A stretch of 64,000 nucleotides of DNA, taken from Punica granatum. Lineage: Eukaryota; Streptophyta; Magnoliopsida; Myrtales; Lythraceae. A model generated the notes under the pieces. The model was given only the letters and a program-made list of their open reading frames with translations. It made no database searches and was not told the origin of the DNA. This document shows positions 10,421 through 21,309 of the stretch, piece after piece (within the stretch, counting starts at the first letter, position 1; each line of letters opens with the position of its first letter). The translations under genes and the position numbers were made by a program. The stretch is taken from positions 13,950,001 to 14,014,000 of the forward strand of contig NC_045130.1 in assembly GCF_007655135.1 (NCBI RefSeq). The letters are read 5' to 3'.

Positions 10421-13400
10421 TGTGAGACCTGACATTTTTTTTTTTTATATTTCAAATAGTATATATATGTATGTATACATACATTTACTTACAAGTTTAT
10501 ATATATATATATATATTACGTACATATTGCTGGAGCATCAGGAAAGTAAAAAAAAAAAAAGAGAGAGATCAAATAAGTGGTATGTTTAACTTGTTTATGG
10601 TAGACTTGTCCACACCTTATCACCCTTTCCATCCTTTTTCCCCACCGCCTAAGCCTTCCAATTATCATTTGCCATTGTTTTCTGTTCTTCTTTTTGGATT
10701 CTGGTGGGGCAGCCAAAAACGAAAAAGAGAGTAACAGAGAGAAAGAGAGGGAGAAGCTTCGGGAAGCAAGGCCTTTGCTCCGATTCCCGTTCTCGTTTGC
10801 GCCTCTCCTTTCCGTTTCTCTATACACTGTCCCACTTCTTTCTTTTTGCTCGATCATTCTCTCTGGTTGCTGCTCACCAGCTGAATGGAGGTGAGAAACC
10901 GGCCCAGCTTGGTTAAGCAGAACAACTCGAAAAGCGGCAGAATTCCTTCGTCTTGTTTCTGCCTTTGATCAGCTGTGAAGGTGCCTTCTTGCTTCCTCGG
11001 TTATTTCCATTAATGCGTTCAAATTTGACCTAAAGAATGTTCGAAATTGAGGGTTTAAGATGCTGTGACAGAATTGATTTTGAGGTTCTGTGGTGATGAT
11101 TTCTATTGATTACACTGTTCGGGTGCAAGTTGATCATGGAGGTAGGGGAAATTTTATTTTTAATGTTCTCGTTAGTGGATCAATGAAGGATTTAGTTCGT
11201 GTGTTGATTGTATGTTTAATTATTCTATCTTATTGTGTCGATTTGGATGAAAGATAGATGTATCCACAGGTTTGGCCCTGTTTAAATTAGTCTTGAAGAA
11301 AGAATTAGATTACATGAGATTATTAAACTTTAAGGGGGTTAATGGAAGATTGAGTTTATATGCTAATTTTCGCTTGATGATTCCAATTGATGTGGTTGCT
11401 TAGCTACAAGCTCTATCTTTGAAGGTTGAATTTTGACTAATTTGTTCTGAATTGAAGAGATAAGATTATAGACAAAATAACTTAAGCTTTATGATTGAGC
11501 TTATATACTAGTTTAAGCTCGATAATTTCTACAAATGTGTTTGTTTGGGTAAAGGCTCTATAATTGAGATTCAAGTTCTGTTCGGAAATGGTTGCGTTTT
11601 TTTATCCTCTTTCTATGTGTCCTTTAGGTTATCTTGCATCATTCCATGAAGCATTATTCTGTAGATTTAACTAAGATAATATTATAAAGGGATCACCGCG
11701 GGTTAATGAGGTGCTACTCTCATTATTTTTAGTGCTAGATAAGCATACTAGAGACTAGTATTGGATGGCTTTTCATGAAAATTTCTCTAAGTCATATTAA
11801 AATGGAGAACTAGTTTGAAATACAATCTACAATTTTTAGGGGAATAAACATAATGTTAAAGAGTATGATTAGTTACATGGAGGTGTGATATATGCTTATA
11901 AATTGGTTTCTTGCTAAACTTAATACATGTCAGGGATACCAACACCACGTATCTCGAAGACTTGAACTTGGTGATGCTAGGTGAGTACTTTATTTCATTG
12001 TGAAATGATATATATATATATATATTATGTGAGTATCCTATTTCCTTGTAAAATGATGTATTATAGTTATATAAATTATTTAATAAGAGTGTTGTGATAG
12101 TTAGAGATTGAGAAATCAGTCTGCTTATGTTGTGCAAATTGATTTGAGAGATATTGCCTTTTTTGTTTCGTTTTGATTTGAGATATGTAGTGTGATTGTG
12201 TAATCTGATTGTGTATGAGAGATATGATGATAACATGCTATCATTGTAATGTGATTGGAATTGTGCTTGTGTATGATGATGTATGAGGTGAGGTGGCATG
12301 ATTACAATTGATTATGCTTGTATTGTTTAAATATAGTCATGGGACCGCTGGACCCGGCGGATTATAAAATGGGCCTGATCGGCCATTGGACCCGGCGGAA
12401 TATAAATAGGGGCTTGATCGGTCGCTGGACCCGGCGGAATATAAACATGGGCCTGATCGGCCGCTGGACCCGGCGGAATATAAATAAGGGTAAGATCGGC
12501 CGCTGGACCCGGCGGAATATAAATAGGGGCTTGATCGGCCGCTGGACCCGGCGGAATATAAACATGGGCCAGATCGGCCGCTGGACTCGACGGAATAGAA
12601 AAAGGGGTCTAATCGGCCGCTAAGACCCGGCGGAATACAAATTGGGGTCAACTCTTATCGTCAGAGGTTAATAGGCGGCCCCCGCTTATGAGATATGAAT
12701 ATTGGGAGTTGAGGATGATATGAATGAGATGTGCGGGGTTACGGTACCGTCACAACTCTGTTGCGAGGAAATACAACCCTATGGTTATATTGACTTTGGT
12801 TGTGTTGTCTATTGTTTATTTGGTTTGATTGCTGTAAATATGATGATTGTTACGATTGTCTGACTTATTCTGTGGAAGCCGTGTTGTTTGCTAATGTGAT
12901 TTAGTTGGGCTATGAGTGCAAGGTGATGTTGAGCTAATAGTTAATTCTAATGATAGTTTATAGGTTATAAAGGCAATTGATTGTTTAGGAATGAAATTAG
13001 TAGTCAGTCGTATGTATGGTATATTATACCTTGTTGATGAATTAGTTGATAGACTTGGTTACGCGGATACTATCTATATGAATATTTGGTTGTTTAAAAT
13101 ATATTTATCACTTAATATTATTCATTTTGCTTTGGAATTTTGTGCTCACTAAGATGCAGCTCACACCTGCATATATTTTTCCAGATAAGCTTCCGATTGC
13201 GCGGGGAAACCACTTTTTGATATCGGGGATCAGCTTGGAGAACTAGGTAGGAACCTTCGTTATTTGATAGATATCCTTTTTGTATAGAATGAACTTTAGA
13301 ATGTTACAACCTGAAGATTTTATTTAGTTGTATTACTGATATGAGAGCGAAAAAGAAATCTCTGGAAAAGTGTATATACCTATTAGAGTTGATGGATTGG

Positions 13401-13496
13401 TCATATACTTTGAAAATTTATGAGAAGTAAGTTTTTATGTGATAATGGATTCGATGAAATTTAGGAAAAGTTCTATCGAAATTTCGGGTCGTGACA
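10421..13496 (-). mobile_element. Solo LTR (3,076 bp) in AIG1 copy 2
   Basis: The element begins TGTGAGACCTGACA and ends GGGTCGTGACA (TG...CA) and is flanked by a 5-bp target-site duplication CTTAC (10416-10420 and 13497-13501). The uninterrupted site is seen in the other leaders (ccttacttacggtgg). No internal coding domain is present, so it is a solo LTR. Read from the minus strand it starts TGTCACGACCC, a common start of long plant gypsy (Del/Tekay-type) LTRs; the lineage and orientation are inferred. It contains a 39-bp tandem array and shares ends and the 'gatgcagctca' block with the LTRs at 23911, 36341 and 48881. Confidence 0.88.
12344..12655. repeat. 39-bp tandem array (8 copies) inside the solo LTR
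   Basis: Repeats of 'ccgctggacccggcggaata' followed by a variable 19-bp part ending in gatcgg. It is GC-rich in an AT-rich element. Variants 'taggggcttg' and 'catgggcctg' partly alternate. Open frames across it are a by-product of the period being a multiple of three. Confidence 0.92.
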
Positions 13497-13955
13497 CTTA
13501 CGGTGGCCGAATTGCTGTTGATTCTTCTCTATAAGTGCTCTTCGTGCATCCGTTAACAATCGATCGAGCTTCTCTTCTTTCCCTGGTAGTAGCTGATCGA
13601 CCTTCTTATCTTATTGATGTCAGTGCTGCAAGATTGTTAGTGATGGTGTTCTGTTTATGCTCTAGAGACGAATTTCAGTGCCTTTCGTCTGCCATATCTC
13701 TCGTCTGCTATTTAAGAGGAACATATCTGGACTTGTTGGACTGAACTGTCTGGTGTGATTGCTTACTTTTAGACTGAAACCATGCTCAGTGAGGAGACCA
13801 AGAGGCTTGAGCAGAAGTTGGCAGAGGAGCAGGCTGCTCGTATGAGGGCTGAAAAGCAAGCACAGTTGGCTTAGGCGAAGTCAAAAGATGAGATTCATGA
13901 TCTCAGCGAGAGCCTGCAGAGAGCCAGGAAGGAGACTGAAGAGCTCCGGGAGCGG

Positions 13956-14015
13956 ACCAAACCAAAATCAACACAGACCAAACCAAAATCAACACAGACC
14001 AAACCAAAATCATCA
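13956..14015 (+). repeat. 21-bp tandem repeat in exon 5 of AIG1 copy 2
   Basis: Nearly three copies of accaaaccaaaatcaacacag, encoding KPKSTQT units just before the Cys of the former CaaX box. Confidence 0.9.
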
Positions 14016-14037
14016 TGCGCCATTAATAATGAATACG

Positions 14038-14095
14038 ATGATCCACCAGCTTACATTTGATGACACTTCTTATAATAAATACGCTGGTGGATCAT
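14038..14095. repeat. Inverted repeat (hairpin) near AGL11-type fragment 1
   Basis: Arms atgatccaccagc and gctggtggatcat around a 26-32 nt loop; this copy has one arm mismatch (ctta for cgta). A third partial copy of the arm follows at about 14128. Confidence 0.8.
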
Positions 14096-14248
14096 AGTAT
14101 TTTTTTATGTCATTTACTTATCAAAAGTACGATGATCAACCAGCAAATGAGAAACGAATATTTGCTACTGAGCATTTAAAACGCCAGACGAGATGCTATA
14201 GTTTCCATAAAGTATCCTTACTAATATGCATGGAATTATTGATTCATA

Positions 14249-15659
14249 CCCCAGATGGAGTTTCTTATAGGGATGAGAGTAGAAATTTCCACCCTCCAAC
14301 ATATTGGGAGGGAAGAAATTGCGGGAAGCCAACACCTGAATCGCATTCATCTCCTGGCCCGGAACCATGTTCGCCTGCTCCATTCTCTCTATCTCAACTA
14401 TCTGTTTGTCCGTGGTGATTCAAGAAAAGTCTGATTAGATAATCCAAAATATTTTTTTTAAAAAAATACGGTGTATGCATGGTATCATTAAGCGAATTTC
14501 ATATATACATATATAGAGAGTATAGTAGAAATCTCATATGTATATATTCAGATTTTATTGAGAACATATAGCAGCCACGCACACAAATACGAGTTTTTAC
14601 ATACCTTGGTGCAAAGGTACACAGTTTCATTTTCCATCTCAATCTTCTGTGAAACAAATTATGAACTGATGAACAAGCTCTTGCTATAATGGAGATGGTG
14701 ATGGAGCGTTTGCTAGATTAAGATACACAAAGAGAGAGGAAAGAGACATTGGATATATATATATATATATATAAATACACACACATATATATGCTTAATC
14801 ATACATATATATATGATTACGTACTTTTTTCTGCAAGTACTCAATCTCATCAAGCAGCATTCGACATGGATGAAAACAAATCAAGAGTTGTCCAAGTAAG
14901 AGTAAAAATAGATAACCTACTCAAAGTAAAATAAAAAACAGGAATATCTATCCAAATTATGATGCTGTGAAAACTATATAGATTACATTAGGGGATTGCA
15001 CTAAAAAAAAAGATCATATAAGGGTTGCCTTCTTGGACCTAATTCTGGTGATTCCGCGCTCGAGCCTGTTCTCGAGCTGCTTCAGTTCCTTCACAGAAAG
15101 GGCACTCAAAGAATCTCCCATCAAATGCCTGCCATGCATAATATGCACTATATAATCAGCACAAAGCTGGGTCGCATAATGTTTTATGATAGGTTATTGG
15201 CATACGATATTTCTGTATGTAGAACTTCGTTCTTTGTAAGTAGTGCATACATAGTATAGTTCTACTGTGATATTGTTTGCAGAATTTGTCGATTTCAAGG
15301 AAAGTGGAAAATCTTTGGGAAAGTAATTTATCTGTTACAGCATCTGCTGCTGCCTCAGCTTGCTGATTCTTGTTGATAATACTGCATATATACAAAAAGA
15401 TAAATTAGAGATATGTCATATACATTGTGCATGGAAGGAACTGCACGAAATATATAAATCAATTACTTATAGGAAAAAAAATGTGCAAATCTAGAGAAGG
15501 AACGACAAAATCTGTTGCTTGTTTTCGATCTTTTGTAATAACGAGATCAGACAACGGCCACACACAAATATTACCTGAGCATTGATCTCTGTAATAGAAG
15601 TCGTGTTCAAACTGTCTGAGCTAGCCTTCTTATACCTCTCTATAGTTGTCTTGATGCTG
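14249..15659 (-). pseudogene. AGL11/SEEDSTICK-type MADS gene fragment 1 (no MADS exon)
   Basis: Minus-strand exons of a class-D MADS-box transcription factor. I region 15659-15575 (TIERYKKASSD); K exon start near 15370 (YYQQESA, then frameshift); K exon 15128-15029 ([16 protein letters not shown], then [16 protein letters not shown]); a shortened HEMLLAEIEY exon near 14865-14828; 14646-14605 (KIEMENETVYLCTK); C-terminal exon 14401-14249 (EMNAIQVLASRNFFPPN, ending KKLHLG). Defects seen: no MADS-domain exon anywhere upstream, a 1-nt frameshift and an 8-nt deletion in the first K exon, GC instead of GT at the donor of the RIRSKK exon, a deletion in the HEMLL exon, and no stop after the family-typical LHLG end. 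It is oriented against the AIG1 genes. Confidence 0.88.
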
Positions 15660-16281
15660 CTAACCTATATATAATAACTTGTAAAGCTTAATAATTTTCG
15701 ATGATGTGATGCACGGGGTAAGTAAATATCTACTGGGTAACGTAATTACTGAACGTAGCAAAGATGTAGATAATGTACGCCGGCAGAGGAAAAATACGAT
15801 AATTAAAAAGGGTAAGTGACATATTACTCACAACGACACGGTTGTAAGATGATGATGATAATTTGATCAATTAACCATCGCGTCAATATTAATAAAGCAA
15901 CGATATGATCCATTACGTAATTAACTATCATTTGAAACCGATAATCCATAAAGGGAAGTTTGTCCATGGTATCCGAATACTTCTAGCTAGACTCTAGCCA
16001 ATCAGCTTTCGTGGAGTTAAAGGACATGAAAAGGTAATTCTGAGAAGAGAATAAACGTCGATTTTGTGCATGAAGGCTTTAAGAAGCGTAGAATTTCCTG
16101 GAAAAATTCTATCCTCTCTCTCTCTTGTTCAATCAATCTATCTTGTTTTAGTGGGAACTTTCCGATGGATACCAGGTCCTAAGAAGTGAAATGCTTGTAA
16201 TAATGAGAAGACATGGAGATTGGAAGTCCCCCTACTCGGCTACATATTGGTGCATGCATGCTATATACCCACTATCATGTA
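15660..16281. other. Former MADS intron and flank, no gene
   Basis: Continues as homologue of 28157-28751 with moderate divergence, unlike the near identity to the right of 16282. No MADS-domain exon was found. Confidence 0.6.
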
Positions 16282-18379
16282 CAAGTCAAGATAAATAAAG
16301 AGAAAAGGCAAAGTCTTTTCCAAAACTTTTCTCAACGTATATCACATTTCTTTGCAAGAATTTATGTCATAAAGCAAAAATTAGATCGTGTCTAGACTAG
16401 AAAGAAAAAGAAAGGAGAACAGGACAGAAAGGAAATAATAGAATACAACCCCAAGTACTTATAAGGGGAAAAAAATCCAATTATGAGGAGATTCTTTGAA
16501 ATACATGAGGTACATATTTTCAGTGAGATTATAGGTATTCTCAATTTATTGGTTGATACTCATCTTATTTAAGCATTGTTCGACCCTAACCACAAGGCGC
16601 TTCTTGTGAGTTTTTATAATGTATATTACTATTTGACAGATGAAGTAAAATAGATTCTATCTTTTTTTTCGGTTCCAAGGAGATTTATATGATATCTTTA
16701 ATTTCCAAGTTATATGAGCATTCGATACGTCAATGGCTCTATCAATCATTCACCCCATGGGATTATTTGAAGTGACAATGAAACTCCAAACTCAGAATGT
16801 GTACATACGTATGTATATGTGCATGTATCTGCATGTAGGAAGCTCGGGAGAGACTGACATAAAATGAAAATGGTCGAGTATAACTCTTATGCTATCAGAT
16901 GTTGGCAATACTTGATTAAATGTATTTTGTATGTTCTAGAATTGCACATTCCAAAACAAGTACAATACAATGTCCTTATCTTTTGGTCGATTGAAAAATT
17001 GAGACAAAATAACTTCATACTCTTACATATAAACTCACGCTGTAATCCATTGAAAATAATTATCGTGCATGGGTTACATTTTTCTTTCCATAACGAAAGT
17101 TTATTTGATAGGGAACTGTTATCTTTTACATATATGTTTTGTGCTCGAGAAAAGGAGGAATCGAGTTTTAAAATGAGGCTTTCTTTCTCTAGTCCCTTCC
17201 CATACATAGTGTTGATTAGAAAAATACACGAGTGATTAATTACTATCAATTAATAAAAAAATAGAATTAAAACTTGTACTCTTCAGAAAATAATAATTAA
17301 TCATAACTAATCTTCTAACAAAGTTTTAAGATGTTTTTATTATGTTCAGTGTGCAAATTGAGCGCATATTATTAGAGCTACACACACGGACATATATATG
17401 TATATATATATTTATCTTTTGTTGTGTGCAGATCACGTGTAATATATATACTAAGAACATTTGTATTCAGATATTAACATCGCTCAAGGATTACAAAAAC
17501 ATAAAAAACCAAGCATAGCAAAAATTACAAGATCATACATATATATTCAATATGATTTATGTGTTTGTTAAAATAATTGGCCATTTTATGATCCATCGAT
17601 CTGCATATATAATATCTATAGATAATGGAGAAGAGATTATACATATATACTGCAAATTGCAATTTCTAAAATTTTATATGTGTATACGTCTGCATAATTT
17701 TCGTGGCCGGCTACTGCTCAAATATGTAATTATACATTAGCTTAGTGGTCTGGCAGTATCATGATTGTCAAGCCTATAGAGCACTACTATAATATATTCA
17801 CCTTCCAATAATTCGTAAGTAAAAATTATTATCAATTAGCCCACTTATCTGCCTCGATCAGTAGAATTGGCCACGAGGATTTTAGTCATACAATCAGTTT
17901 GTATATATACGAATTCCATTTGGATTTGTGTTGCATTTAAACAGGTACGTACCATTTGGTTTGAACAGAAACATGCATGCTCATCGCAATATATATGGAG
18001 GTCTTTCAATTCAAGCAATCAATTGCTGCGATATTTTAGCAGTGACGCCCGAATGGTTAAATGTCTAATTAATCTGCAAGGATAGCATTAGAGTAACCGC
18101 GAAAACCGCATTTCACAACAAGACCTAGCCAGGGGCATGGATCAATATCTTGTACTGATTGGAAGACATAAGGCACAACTTATGTAATTGCTGAAATTAT
18201 TATAGATCCAATTTATATGGTCCACCAAAGTTAAGATATCAATATGTTGGCTAGGAAGCTAAAGTTCGAGCATTTTTATGAGTATATATGTAATAAATGG
18301 AGCATTTACTATATCGATACTTTTATATCAAATTATCACCATTGCCAGAGGGCATTGATGCCAATTCACTTTGCTTTTT
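16282..18379. other. Unit spacer, no supported gene
   Basis: AT-rich sequence repeated at 28752-30849, 41262-43358 and 53803-55686. Short open frames occur (for example around 16864-17235), but the older homologue at 7640-7860 has stops in them, so coding is not supported. Several TA-rich SSRs. Confidence 0.6.
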
Positions 18380-19210
18380 TATTAGATTTCCATTTGGGCT
18401 TATACGGACTTGGGTCCATATCCACTTAAAAGTTCAAGTTTATAAATGGTGGTACCCAAGCCATATATTAATCCATGGATTTTCCTTTTCTTTTCCGATG
18501 TGGGATTTATCCCATTTTACTCCTCAACACCCGCCCTCACGTGCAATGTGTGGTCTATTTCTGCCTACACGTTATCACGTGCCCTTAAATACCCGTCCTC
18601 AACAATTGACCTCGAGCCGGGCTCATCTTCCTTGCTCGGGTGAGGGGGCACACTAACACGAGGCACACTCTTGGCTGCACTCGGACATACTGGGCCCGAC
18701 GTGGTGTGAGTCCATGCGCATACGCGCCTAGGCATGCGGAAGCATAACCCGTTCTGATACCATATTAAATTTTCATTGGGCTTATACGGACCTTGGCCCA
18801 TTTCCACTTAAAAGCTCGAGCTTTTAAATGGTGGTACCCAAGCCATATATTAACCCATGAATTTTCCTTTTCTTTTCCGATGTGGGATTTATCCCATTTT
18901 ACTCCTCAACACCCGCCCTCACGTGCAATGTGTGGTCTATTTCTGCCTACACGTTATCACGTGCCCTTAAATACCCATCCTCAACAATTGACCTCGAGCC
19001 GGGCTCATCTTCCGTGCTCGGGCGAGGGGGGACACTAACACGAGGCGCACTCTTGGCTGCACTCGGACATACTGGGTCTGGCGTGGTGTGAGTCCATGCG
19101 CATACGCGCGTAGGCATGCGGAAGCATAACCCGCTCTGATACCATATTAGATTTCCATTTGGGCTTATACGGACTTGGGCTCATATTCACTTAAAAGCTC
19201 AGGCTTATAT
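18380..19210 (-). mobile_element. Tandem TRIM retroelement (unit A)
   Basis: A non-coding miniature LTR element on the minus strand arranged LTR - internal - LTR - internal - LTR. LTRs: 18380-18529, 18763-18911, and a truncated one from 19145. The LTR starts TGTTGAGGAG on the minus strand. Each internal part starts with a primer binding site for initiator tRNA-Met (TGGTATCAGAGC; one copy TGGTATCAGAAC) and ends with a purine-rich AGGGCGGG tract next to the LTR. No coding capacity. The outermost LTR is cut, so target duplications could not be defined. Confidence 0.82.
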
Positions 19211-20262
19211 TAAAAGGGGAAAAATGCGTAGAGGAAGAAGCAATTAAAAAAGAAGAAGAGAAGATAAAATAAGACGAAGGACCAGAAAAGGAATGGATCT
19301 CAATCATCACACTGTAGTCTGCAACTATAAGAACTTCTATTTATATTAAGCACAGTGGGGAATTCGTTAACATTACCCAGAATGGCATCATGTGCAATCA
19401 ACATGATCCTTTGTTATATTCGATCCCGACTTCCATTCTTTCTTAGTATCTCAATCCATAAACATAGAATAAGCTCTCATAAATAGTTCATTCGTCGATA
19501 GTTCGTGTACAAAATGCACGCAAACACAGACAAAGGGTTCTACATTGTTCAATAGGCTTCATTGCTTTTTTAATAGTTTATTTACACACTCACACCCTTA
19601 ATTGAGCAAATATTATTATGAGTTATTACCATGTATGTATGTAATTCGCGCACAAAGAGATGCCTTCCTCCGGTATGAGCTCAGGGGACTTCTACCTACC
19701 TAAATACCGAAATGCGTACATTTAAATTTTTTGAATCGAGATCAATACAATATGCTTTACATAAGACTTCGTACGTTGAACATGAACTACTACCGGTGGT
19801 ACCATCCATATCCCAGTACGATATGATAATCTGCCGTCATAAACGAAAATGTTCATTTGATATCATCAAGGGTTGATTCATACAGTTTAGTACTCATTCC
19901 CCTTAAATAAGGTATCAAATTCGAGTTTTGTTCATAATATTTTTGTCTCTTACTAGAAGTCTAACAATTCTTATTTTTTTTCTTTTCTTTTGAGCATGTC
20001 TCTAGATTTGGTATTCAGAAGTCCAGTTCGAACTAGATGAATAAAAATCATTAGACTTTTGGATATTATGGCTAGTTCGGACTAGATTAATAAGAATCGT
20101 TAGACTTCTGGATACCAAGGCTAGAGACATGCTCAAAAGAAAAGAAAAAAAAGAAAGTTCATATGGTTTTGGAGAAATTCCTCTTCACTCTCAAAGTTTT
20201 ATAGAATTTATAAACGAACAAGAAATTCTTTCGTGTGTTTTTTTTTTTTTTTGGAAACTCAT
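19211..20262. other. Spacer and distal promoter of AIG1 copy 3
   Basis: Common AIG1 upstream spacer; no gene seen. It contains the inverted repeat annotated separately. Confidence 0.55.
19954..20154. repeat. Long inverted repeat upstream of AIG1 copy 3
   Basis: The left arm (tagaagtctaacaattctta, then ttttcttttgagcatgtctctag) and right arm (taagaatcgttagacttct, then ctagagacatgctcaaaagaaaa) can pair over about 60 bp. Copies 1 and 2 have only the right arm, so the left arm is a secondary inverted duplication. Confidence 0.85.
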
Positions 20263-21289
20263 CCCCGCCACTGTCTCTCTCTCATCCTGTGGAGATCCGC
20301 CTCTGCACTCACCAGTGCACGCAGCCACCGCCACAGCCGCCTCCCTCCCTTCACTCCCTGCGTTGCGTTTCTCTAGGGTTTTAGGTTAGGCCAAATCGGT
20401 ACTGAGTGGGAAGTTCTTGAAGCCCATCATCAAGGTCTATGCCCCTCCAAGTCCTGCGGCAGGCAGGCAGCCGAGCAGCGAAATCTGGAGAGGCAGGGAG
20501 AAGCTCAGAGAGAGAGAGAGAGTGCTGGAATGAAAGTGGCTGAGATGGTTGGTCTGAAGCAGATAGCGGAGGAGGCGGAGGGAGGCGGACACCGGCAAAC
20601 TGGAATTTGTCTAGATAGAACTATCGATCCGTACCGTAACCGGGATGGAGTTTCTTGTCGGGGTCGGGGTGAGATGGGAGTAAGAATTCATTCCCGCCCT
20701 CCAGCTTCAGTAGCAGCATTCATTCCGAAAATGCCTTCCTTACCTTCTGCCGACGACCAAATCCGATTCATTCCTCTATCTGAAGTGATCCTCCTTCGTC
20801 TTCTTCACGGACGAGCAAGGAAGCGAATTTCTCCTTCCTTGTCTGATTACCTTACTTACGGTGGCTGAATTGCCGTTGATTCTTCTCTATAAGTGCTCTT
20901 CGTGCAACCGTTAATAATCTATCGAGCTTCTCTACTTCCCTGGTAGTAGCTGATCGATCTTCTTATCTTATTGATGTCAGTGCTGCAAGATTGTTAGTGA
21001 TGGTGTTCTGTTTATGCTCTAGAGACGAATTTCAGTGCCTTTCGTGTATGTTTGCTTGATAAGTCTTTCGAAATCCTGTGCTTAACTCCAAAGCTCGAGT
21101 CTTTTGTTCTTCTTTGACAAACTACTGTGCAAAGGTTTTATTTTCGAAGCTAAATTCCCGATATAAGGCCTAGGAGACTGGTAAAAGTCGGAACTTTATC
21201 TAATTAGATTAGATGTGAGATTTGTTCATGCTCGGTATTGATGTTGAGGACATTTTGTATGACTCGCGATTATATCTATGTCTTGCAGT
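20263..21289 (+). promoter_or_regulatory. AIG1 copy 3 leader with 5'-UTR intron
   Basis: Same leader type as at 4261-5234, but a segment of about 50 bp with the ATGGCCATGGCG start is deleted ('taggccaaatcgg'). It contains 'tctagggttttagg', a short GA run, and an open frame at 20530-20868 (112 aa, MKVAEMVGLKQ...). The probable 3' splice site is 'tgtcttgcag' at 21289. Function of the open frame is unknown. Confidence 0.5.
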
Positions 21290-21309
21290 TGAAGTGAATT
21301 GGTTTTTAC

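Larger units (their letters stand above)
9893..14060 (+). pseudogene. AIG1 copy 2, broken: leader and exon 5 only, split by a solo LTR
   Basis: 9893-10420 is the AIG1 leader, including the ATGGCCATGGCG segment and GA run. After the LTR (10421-13496) the leader resumes at 13502. Near 13688 it jumps to intron 4, so exons 1-4 are deleted. Exon 5 (from 13773) encodes the coiled coil but has an in-frame TAG after 'AQLA', at the same codon as the relic at 3015-3224. The tail has a triplicated 21-bp motif (KPKSTQT), and the CaaX end is lost: after CAI the frame runs on into flanking sequence (NNEYDDPPAY). The 3' end is fused at about 14030 to the hairpin region that lies beyond the SINE in other units. 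Confidence 0.85.

Noticed and set aside
12318..12651. Open frames of about 100 aa on both strands over the 39-bp array, with repeated WTRRN or SAGSSGRS
   Set aside because: The repeat length is a multiple of three, so frames stay open by chance; it lies inside a solo LTR.
16864..17249. Overlapping 123-aa (+) and 120-aa (-) open frames repeated in four places
   Set aside because: The conservation only reflects the recent unit duplication; the older homologue near 7640 has stops, and no motif is present.
17745..17790. snRNA-like 'tggcagtatcatgat' segment
   Set aside because: Only a short resemblance to U4-type RNA; no Sm site, promoter element or conserved fold seen.
18297..19091. Open frames of 65-119 aa around 18.3-19.1 kb
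   Set aside because: They run through TRIM LTR and internal sequence, which is non-coding.
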